A DNA stretch of 27,597 nt from Circinella minor (Eukaryota > Mucoromycota > Mucoromycetes > Mucorales > Lichtheimiaceae), in assembly GCA_016758965.1 (NCBI GenBank), contig JAEPRB010000363.1, positions 3,069-30,665 on the forward strand. Direction: 5' to 3'. The position numbers were made by a program, and so were the translations under genes. This document shows positions 19,670 through 27,597 of this stretch, in pieces (the first letter of the stretch is position 1; each line of letters begins with the position of its first letter). A model generated the notes under the pieces. It saw nothing but the letters and a program-made list of their open reading frames with translations, was not told the DNA's origin and made no database searches.

Positions 19670-20490
19670 TTTTTTTACAATGGATAATTATGTTGTTTGG
19701 CCTAGTTATGACCTATATTAAAAATAATAATGAATAAAAAATATTGCTTGCCTGATTCTATGTATCTGATTCTTGTTATTGACATTATATGGGCTGTCTA
19801 TTTCGACATTTATCACGTAATTCTTTTTGACTCAGGGTGTCCTTTTGCAAAAACCTATGGTACTTAACGTTACTCTTTGACACATGCTCAAAATTGTTAC
19901 ATTGGGTTAATAATCTCTGGAGACTAAGTTAGGAAGATACACATTTATTTATCCCCTGTCGATACTCAATATACTACTTCTTTATCTTTTCATGTGCGTG
20001 AATTTGAGTGCATTATTCATAACTATATAGTGACGTTTCGTAGGCGGGATGTTTATCCATTTCATCAAGAGTCACTTTTTAAGAAACTAATGTAATGGCG
20101 GCCTGTATAGAGGTCCTGAACTTATAGATTTATCGGCTTTTTTCTCTTCTTTGGAGGTCTTGTTTTTTTTTACGGCAACCGTAATTTCAAACTTGCTGCT
20201 GAGATAGCACTCCAATACAGACGTTGTATTATTTGCTCTCGTCGTAAGACGGGTAACAATAGTGTGAGTCCCCTTTTTGGACCAAGCCCTTGAATGCTTT
20301 ATATGAATGTCAGATTCGTCAAGCGATACGCAATTCGTCAGGAAATTCATGTCTGTGTTTTCTCATTTGCAAACCTAGTTGTTATCGTTCATCAATCTTT
20401 ACCAGATGTGATCTCAAGCACTGTATAAAATACTTAATAAAAATAAATAAAATAAAATGATAAGCGATCAGATGTGCTGACTATTAAAAA
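19670..20490 (-). pseudogene. Decayed Tc1/mariner-type DDE transposase, right arm of inverted pair
   Basis: Read on the minus strand this matches the arm at 17550-18330 over its full length, up to the shared inner edge ending CCATTGTAAAAAAAAAAA. The open frame 20350-20087 keeps the first catalytic block (SLDESDIHIKHSRAWSKKGT, Asp codon at 20320-20318) and its Trp, which is a stop in the other arm. The second block reads IVMNNAL: the catalytic Asp codon at 20017-20015 is AAT, so D became N, again a G-to-A change. Further stops and shifts follow. Dead copy; together the arms could fold into a long hairpin. Confidence 0.8.
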
Positions 20491-21252
20491 AAAGGGTTCT
20501 TAAAGATGTACAACGTTACACGTAATTGTTATCTAGACAAAACATCTTATTTTAAAAACAATAACATTAATATTTTATAAGATATATTTATAAAAAACTT
20601 ATTAAAAAAGCAAAAAAAAAAAAGAGAAAATAAATATGTTTTATTATTTATCAAGTAGAAAAAAAAAGAATAATGAGTTGAAGGAATTGAGGGTTGTTTT
20701 AATATTATTTATTTGCGTTTCAAAAATAATCATAGAATGTCAAGAAGGGCCATTCTGTCACATAAAAAATTGGGTTACCATGGAGAGAGAGCTTGTTCTT
20801 TTCTCTCGGATCCGTTGACTTGACAATAAATTATACGGGGACTTTCGGTCTCATAAATATTTTCTTTTACTTACTAAGGAAGAGACAGTAGTAAGAGAAA
20901 GCGAGAGAGAGAAAAAGGAAATATTTGACAGGGGTTGTCATTATTTTTAATAATAACCATGGTATAGAATAGATGGTTATTACTGCTTTTTTTTTAACAC
21001 AATAGATTATATTTAATTCTTGAAAAGTTCCGACAATATAACATACACCATAAGATGGTATGTATATATATATATATATATAATAAGATAATATATATAA
21101 ACACCACACGTGGAATCTGCCATCTCTTTTTTTTTCTCCTGACATAAAAAAAAAATATTTTTCTTTTCTTTTTTCCATTTTTTTTCCTAGTTATATATAT
21201 ATACGTTTTAAGTTTCTATCCTTTTCGTTTATAATATTACTTTATTTTTTTC
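20491..21252. other. Upstream region of the CDF transporter gene
   Basis: No gene is supported. It holds AG-rich stretches (20893-20915), a (TA)n run at 21062-21082, and poly(T) tracts just before the start codon at 21253. The open frames across it (20636-20818 plus, 21178-20867 minus) are low-complexity and show no domain. Confidence 0.5.
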
Positions 21253-23239
21253 ATGTCGTTTCCTTCACCTATTCCTACAGTGGATACTGTAGAAAGTAGT
21301 GGTAGATCATTCCGAAGTCGCCGATCTTTACAATCGTTAGCAACTTCCGCTCTTCCTCCTCCTGTTCATTTCAGTTCCTTACGTATTCCAGAAGAACAGT
21401 TACAAGCTATAAAAAATAAACGCGTTCGTCAGTTTTATGAAGTAGGTTTTTTTTTTTTATGATTCTACGTTTATTCTCGTTAAAACTAAATCAATTTTTA
21501 ATTTTTTTCAAGCATCAAAATGAAATGATTGATCGTTTCATGGAAGTGGATCACGTTGTCGAAGCGCTTAAACAAGGAGAAGACCCTGAAGAATATATTC
21601 ATCATCGACAAGAACTAGAAGAACAACAAGCTTATGGGGCTACGCAACACCCTGGTCGTAGACATAGTACTAGTAGTAGTATGAATAACAATCGATTTAT
21701 TCCTTCTGTATTGGAAGATGAAGAAGCCACTGTTAATCAACCATTAATTGAACGACCTAAAAATCCTGGTGTATACAAGAAAAAAAAGGATGGAACAAGT
21801 CAATGGGTGATTCAATTGGCTATCAATTTATCCTTTGTTGCTAATTTTATTCTTTTCGGAAGCAAGTTCATATTAGCTATTTATGCAGGTTCAATGGCAA
21901 TTCTAGCTTCTGCTTTTGAAAGTTTTTTGGATTTGTTAAGTAATGCTATTATTTTCTTTACTGTAAGAATTATGAAAAAACAAGATTATTACAAGTATCC
22001 TGTTGGAAAGGTTAGTAAAATTGAAAATAAGTTGTTTTATAATATATATACATTACAGTAGTAATTAAATTATTATTATTATTATTAGTCAAGGATGGAA
22101 CCTCTTGGTATTATTGTATTTGCAGTAATTATTACAACTTCATTTTCTCAAGTATTATTAACATCCATTCAACGTTTAACGGATCCTGAAAAGAATGCTG
22201 AACCCATTGATTTAAGTGTTACTGGTATTATAATTCTTATTGTTAATATCGTTATCAAAGGAGCTTTATGGTTTTGGTGTTGGACAATTAAAGATAGTTC
22301 AAGTGTTCAAGCTCTTGCACAAGATCATGAAAATGATGTTGTTTTTAATATTGCAAGTACAATTTTTCCTGTTCTTGGTATGTTTATTATTATTATTATT
22401 AATATGAGAAAAAAAGGAGGAAAAAGAGTGAGTGAGTGAGAGAGACACATACAAATATAAGAAAAAAAGGGGAATGATAATTATGTACTTTTTTTTTTTT
22501 TTGAAATATAATCTAATTACTTATTTATCCCTTGTTTTTTTTAATCAAATTAGCTGTATGGGCAAAATTACCTTGGTTAGATCCTGTGGGTGCCATTTTA
22601 TTATCAATTTATATTATTTATGAATGGATGGTGCTTTTATTAGGTAAATTGAATCTGAAAACCTTATCCTTGTTATGCAAAAATACTAAATACCTTAATT
22701 TTCAACCATTTTTAGATAATATTCAACGATTAACAGGACATGCTGCTAGTACAGATGATTTGAAACAATTAACATATATGGCTTATAGATTTTCTCATAA
22801 GATAACTGCTGTTGATACGGTAAAATTGTTCAACTTTCTCTTTTTTTTCTCTGTGTGTGTATAATGTGTGGACAAGTGTTAAAAAGATGAGGGAACATTT
22901 GATTTTTAGTATCTCAAAATCAAAAAATGTTACTTTATTTTTTATTATATAGGTTCGAGCATATTATGTTGGTGATCGACTTTTAGTTGAAGTAGATATT
23001 GTTTTACCGCCTGATTGTCCTTTACGTGAAGCACATGATGTTGGAGAAGCATTACAAGATGCATTAGAAATGATGAGTAATGTAGAAAGAGCTTTTGTAC
23101 ATTTGGATTATACAGGTGTACATGAAATTGAACATCGGTAAGAAACATACAGACATAGCACGCAAAATAAAAATATATGATTTAATTCTTTATTATTATT
23201 ATTATTATTAATAGAAAATGTACAACTCATATTGAATAA
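21253..23239 (+). CDS. Cation diffusion facilitator, Mn-type (CDF/MTP) metal transporter
   Basis: Seven exons: 21253-21441, 21513-22010, 22089-22377, 22554-22643, 22716-22819, 22953-23137, 23215-23239, all GT-AG and in phase, 459 aa. The N-terminal ~155 residues are cytosolic and Ser/Glu-rich. Membrane helices then begin near residue 161 (WVIQLAINLSFVANFILFG) and include SMAILASAFESFLDLLSNAI, a YPVGKSRMEPLGIIVFAVII helix, IIILIVNIVIKGALWFWCW, and DHENDVVFNIASTIFPVLG. The DxxxD of DHEND (308, 312) and the partner motif in helix 2 (ESFLD, 199-203) mark the Mn-CDF subgroup; Zn-CDFs have HxxxD. The C-terminal domain (VRAYYVGDRLLVEVDIVLP to the end) is the ferredoxin-like dimerisation domain. It would export divalent metal, probably Mn2+, from the cytosol into an organelle by proton exchange. 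The first metal ligand is Glu instead of the usual Asp. Confidence 0.9.
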
Positions 23240-24172
23240 TCCATATGAAAGAAAAAGGTTGTTATTTTATTATTATTTTTCTTCTTTTACCTCAGTTATG
23301 TTGATGGTTACCCCTTTCAACATATATTGTAGATAAAAACTATATACGTATACATTATTAAAAAGTTATTCCAAGCATATTATTATTATTATTTTCATAT
23401 TTTGTCTTTTTTTTTCAAGCTTTTTGGATAAAACTGTGGTTTGATATTAATTTAATTTTTAACAATAAAAGTTCTCTTGAATAAATAAAAAAGCACCATG
23501 CATAACTATGTTTGTAGTACAAATAAAACAAAATAACAGTAAGATCACCCACAGAGAAAATCTTCTTGGCATATATATTTCTATCATGTTCTTAATGATT
23601 TGTATTGGAAATAGTTATTTGCCAAGTAACAATCGTTTTCATGTAACATCTTTTTCAAAAATTGACTATTTTAGACTAGTAAATAAAATATATTTTAATG
23701 ATCTTCATTTAAATAAAATCTAATGTCATACATATTTTTCTTTTTTGTATATAATATTTCCAAAATATTTTTTTTCCTTGTGTAACACTTAATTTTTTGG
23801 AATCAACCAACTTCTTTTAATATTCTTTCTCTTTGTATCGCCAAGACCAAAAAAAATAAAATAAAGAAGTTTCCATAGTGATATTTTTTTTTGGTTCATT
23901 TTATGTCCAACAATTTCAACAAGGAATGATGCAGCTCCGACATGAAAGACTCCAAAATATGGATCTTGGCATAAAAACGATGGGATTAACTTTTTTTTTT
24001 TTGCTACGCTTACAGTCTCCCCAAAAGCGGGGTTGCAAAGAAATTCTAATCAGCTGAAACCATTTGGGTTTTCCTTTCTTTAACTTTTTTGGTTCTTTAT
24101 ATTCTTCTCTTTTTCTCTTCCAACTTCTTTTCTTTTCTTTTTTTTTTTTTTTGACTGAAAAAGGAATTAATA
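23240..24172. other. Intergenic region between CDF gene and fimbrin
   Basis: No gene is supported; the 71-codon frame at 23508-23723 has no domain. The left part is the CDF 3' region, with AATAAA at 23465-23470. The right part is the fimbrin promoter, with long poly(T) runs (23991-24002, 24130-24152), pyrimidine-rich stretches and a CCCC-AAAAG-CGGGG dyad near 24017-24031. Confidence 0.5.
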
Positions 24173-26840
24173 ATGACCACACTTAATGCATTTACTCTTC
24201 AAAAAAAATATCCTTCATTACAAGTGAATGATATTAATGCACTTATTGACCAATTCAAGTAAGTTTCAATGAACCAAAACGAACACGATGAACCTTTTTC
24301 CTTGCGGAGATATATATATATATATATAAACGCGTTTCTTTATCAAACTAACATATTATTATTATATATAGTGCTTGTGATTTAGACGGTGATGGCTATT
24401 TAGATCAACGTGAAATTCAAAAGGCATGTCAAGATACTGGATATAGTGATAGTTATGATGAAATTCGTGCAACTTTAAAGGACGTTAGTACAAGTGCTAC
24501 TAGTAAAATTGATGCTGAAGAATTTGTTGATGTATGTATAAATATATAAATATATATATTATTCATTTATAACTCGAGAAAAGGAAAAAAAAAGGTCTGT
24601 GCGTGAAATAATAGAGGGAAAGGAAAAAAAGGGGGATATTGTTAATGCATATGAGGATAAAATAGAGGGGGGGGGCATAGTAGTTATTTTGGTTTTTATT
24701 GTAAATAACATCATAATAAAAGAAAGTGAAAAATACTAAACTTGTTCGTTTCTTGATAATAAACATGTTTTAATTATTATTATTATTAGCTTGCAGCACG
24801 TCTTAAAGAAGGTCGTAATAAGAATGCTTTTAATGTTCAACAACATAAAATTAAAGTTCATGGTACAAATGCTGGTACAACTCATACAATTAATGAAGAT
24901 GAACGGACCGAATTTACCCGTCATATCAATAGTGTAATGGCTGGTGATGCTCATATTGGACATCGTCTCCCAATCCCAACTAATACAATGCAATTGTTTG
25001 ATGAATGCAGAGGTATGTTAATTATTCAAAGAATATAAATGATTACCCCATTAAAAAAGAAAAAACAATTGATTAATATTACTAACATGATAATTATATA
25101 TATATTTATTTATATAGATGGTTTAATTCTTTCCAAACTCATTAATGATGCTGTACCAGATACAATCGATGAACGTGTATTGAACGCATCCAAAAAAATT
25201 AACAATTTCCAAATGGTTGAAAATAATAATATTGTTATTAATTCTGCTAAGGCTATTGGTTGTTCCGTTGTTAATATTGGTCCACAAGATATTATCGAAG
25301 CTCGTGAACATTTAATTCTTGGTTTAATTTGGCAAATTATTAAACGTGGTTTGCTTAGTAAAATTGATATCAAGTTACATCCTGAATTATATCGATTACT
25401 TGAAGAAGATGAAACATTGGATGAATTCTTGAAACTTCCACCTGATCAGATTTTACTTCGTTGGTTTAATTATCATTTGAAAGCTGCTAATTGGGATCGA
25501 AGGTAAATTATATATATATATATATTACTTTGTGCGTGTGTGTATGTATGTATGCTAATATGGGACTTTGATGTTGATGGGGGGTTTTTTTTTTGGGGTG
25601 GATAGGGTCAAGAACTTTAGTAAGGATGTTTGTGATGGTGAAAACTATACTATTTTGTTAAACCAATTGAAACCTGAAATTTGTTCTCGTGCTCCATTAC
25701 AAGAACGAGATGTGTTACGTCGTGCTGAAATGGTTCTTGATAATGCTGAAGCCATTCAGTGTCGTAAATATTTGACACCTACTGCCTTAGTTGCTGGTAA
25801 TCCCAAGCTTAACTTGGCGTTTGTTGCTCATCTTTTCAATACTCATCCTGGTCTTGATCCTTTGACTGAAGAGGAAGCACCTGAAATTGAACCTTTTGAT
25901 GCTGAAGGTGAACGTGAAGCTCGTATGTTTACCTTGTGGTTGAACTCTTTGAATGTTGAACCTGGTGTTTATAACTTGTTTGAAGATCTTAAGGATGGTC
26001 TTGTTCTTTTACAAGCTTTTGATAAAGTGGTACCTGGTATCGTCAATTGGCGTATGGTAGGCAAAAAGCAACCCTTGTCTCGATTTAAGGCAATTGAAAA
26101 TGCCAATTATGCTGTTCATTTGGGTCAAGAACGACGATTCTCATTGGTCGGTATTCAAGGTGCTGATATTGTTGATGGTACCAAGACATTGACATTGGGT
26201 TTGGTTTGGCAATTGATGCGTGAAAATATTGTGCATACTTTACAATCACTTAATAAAGGTGGTAGATCTGTAACAGATCAAGATATGGTTCGTTGGGCTA
26301 ATGAAATGGCACAAAAGGGTGGTAAGACAAGTCGTATGCAGTCTTTCCGTGATAGTTCATTACGTACTGGTGTCTTCTTCCTTGATGTTCTTAATGGTCT
26401 TAAACCTGGTTATGTTGATTATTCTCTTGTTACACCTGGTAGAACTGGTAAAGTCTCTTTTACTTTTTTTTTATGATGAATGGTTATAAACAGTATTATA
26501 ATTCTAATCATATTTTATTATAGATGACGATGCATTCCTTAATGCCAAATTAGCTATTTCTATTGCACGTAAATTAGGTGCTACTATTTTCTTAGTACCA
26601 GAAGATATTGTAAGTTTTTTTTTTCTTTTTAAAGAATTATTTGAATCAAAAAATCTAATGTCTTATATTCTTTTTAATAGGTTGAAGTTCGAAGTAAAAT
26701 GGTAAGTTGTTTAATATTAAGAAAACAAAAATAAGTTTGAGATATTAGAATGATATACTAAATATTTATATTTTATTTTATTTTAGAACTTGACATTTAT
26801 TGGTTCACTTATGTGTGTTGCACGATCTCAAGGAGTATAA
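24173..26840 (+). CDS. SAC6: Fimbrin/plastin, actin filament bundling protein
   Basis: Eight exons: 24173-24258, 24372-24531, 24790-25012, 25118-25502, 25606-26447, 26524-26609, 26681-26701, 26787-26840, all GT-AG and in phase, 618 aa (yeast Sac6 is 642). Fimbrin cross-links F-actin in cortical patches, endocytic sites and cables. The N-terminus carries a canonical EF-hand loop DLDGDGYLDQRE (residues 32-43); the second EF region (SATSKIDAEEF) has lost most ligands. Four calponin-homology domains follow as two actin-binding units from about residue 115. Recognisable parts are GHRLPIPTN, IGCSVVNIGPQDI, LGLIWQIIKRGLL, LPPDQILLRWFNYHLKAAN, LNSLNVEPGVYNLFEDLKDG, TLTLGLVWQLMRENI, MVRWANEMAQKGGK and the C-terminal AISIARKLGATIFLVPEDI. 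Exon 7 is a 21-nt microexon. The last exon ends in NLTFIGSLMCVARSQGV, close to other fimbrins. Confidence 0.96.
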
Positions 26841-27597
26841 ATATTATTATTATTATTATTATAGTAGGATAGATATAATAATAATAAAAAAAAATGTACA
26901 TGTATATTTGCAGGGCAATATAAAGTAGTAATATTGGGATTGGGATTATCTTTTCTCTACTCTCACAACTTTACTCTTCTATTTCCCTTCCATCTTTTTC
27001 TTTTTTCATCTCTTTCTTTTTCTCTTTCAACCCTCTCCCTTTTTTTTGAATATATATCATATAAATTAAAAATATATAACAATAACAATAATAATGATTA
27101 ATTGATGGTTTTAAAAATCTATGCTTATTTATATATAAATGTATACGTACAAGTTATTTAATCAAACTGATTTATGCTTTTAAAGGGATACGTAAAAGAA
27201 TATTTTCATGTATGAAGTTAAAAAAAACCCAGCTCATGTCCGTTAGATAAATATTAATAGGATTTGCCATTTCAAAAAATATGATATAATGAGAGAAATT
27301 TCTCATATCATAATAAAGCTTTTGTTCATTTATATGGGGGCCATAAAATCGTCTTCCTGTAATTTGGGCTCAAATAGTGTCTCATCCCCCCTCCCCATCA
27401 ATTTTCGCTAAGGTTTCACTTGCTCAAAATTCAAAACCCTTCACTTTCATAGCCCGGAACACGTAACACTGGCTCGGGTAATATAAGTGGGGCCAAAAAA
27501 AAAAAAACAAAAATGGCCCGAAGCGAAGCTGAGGGTTATTTTTTTTTCAATCCAGATTGTAAATGATGAGTAGAGTAAAAGGAGTATTAATTTAAGT
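26841..27597. other. Fimbrin 3' flank and possible promoter of a gene beyond the window
   Basis: An (ATT)n tract follows the fimbrin stop, then a pyrimidine-rich stretch (26950-27050). From about 27330 the DNA is more GC-rich, with C-runs and AGCCCGGAAC-like patches. An ATG in fair context at 27513 opens only 17 codons before TGA; it could be a first exon cut by an intron, but nothing supports this. No complete gene is seen. Confidence 0.4.
27280..27312. repeat. Short inverted repeat centred on a GAGAAATTTCTC palindrome
   Basis: Arms TATGATA-TAA-TGAGA and TCTCATATCATA pair over 12 bp with a 3-nt bulge, around the perfect 12-bp palindrome GAGAAATTTCTC (27293-27304). Possible regulator site or RNA hairpin; no function can be assigned. 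Confidence 0.5.

Noticed and set aside
26301..26489. 62-codon open frame inside fimbrin exon 5
   Set aside because: Shifted-frame shadow of the fimbrin coding sequence.
27513..27566. Short open frame starting MARSEAEGY
   Set aside because: Only 17 codons before a stop, and no following exon is visible in the window.
1..27597. tRNA, rRNA or CRISPR-like arrays
   Set aside because: No B-box/anticodon-arm combination, no rRNA core sequence, and the tandem repeats at 1-1705 are too long and irregular for CRISPR; the DNA is also clearly eukaryotic.

Overview
The window is AT-rich eukaryotic DNA. It has many short GT-AG introns (about 50-250 nt), small compact genes, homopolymer runs and several decayed transposons. 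The gene families (fungal-type glutamate 5-kinase, fimbrin, a Mn-type CDF transporter, a Ser-rich putatively GPI-anchored wall protein) and the intron style fit a fungus. I infer Mucoromycota, probably Mucorales. No species can be named from this sequence alone.

The left half (1-13.4 kb) is repeat-rich. It opens with about 2.2 copies of a 764-bp higher-order tandem repeat built partly from ~110-bp units that each carry a hairpin. The array runs into a 3' fragment of a gene family whose intact member (8 exons, 486 codons, every intron phase consistent) lies at 5629-7614. A third, broken member lies at 11716-13376. I do not recognise this family; it is the best candidate here for something undescribed. 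Between the copies are a 556-bp pogo/Tc1-mariner-type MITE (4337-4892, TA target duplication, terminal repeats that differ only by transitions) and a decayed OTU-fold cysteine protease (10162-10704).

The right half holds ordinary housekeeping genes: glutamate 5-kinase PRO1 on the minus strand (14337-15987, 5 exons, 423 aa); a divergently transcribed small secreted Ser/Asn/Gly-rich protein (16488-17185, 172 aa); a Mn-CDF-like metal transporter (21253-23239, 7 exons, 459 aa); and fimbrin/plastin SAC6 (24173-26840, 8 exons, 618 aa). PRO1 makes gamma-glutamyl phosphate for proline synthesis, fimbrin bundles actin, the CDF protein moves divalent metal across a membrane, and the small protein probably sits on the cell surface. 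They show no common pathway.

A transposon nest separates the surface-protein gene from the CDF gene. Two decayed Tc1-like DDE transposases face each other as an inverted repeat (about 17550-18330 and 19670-20490). In the spacer between them lies a 707-bp hAT-type MITE (18923-19629) with a perfect 8-bp target duplication. Exon boundaries were derived by hand from splice consensus, reading frame and, for the repeated family, comparison of copies.
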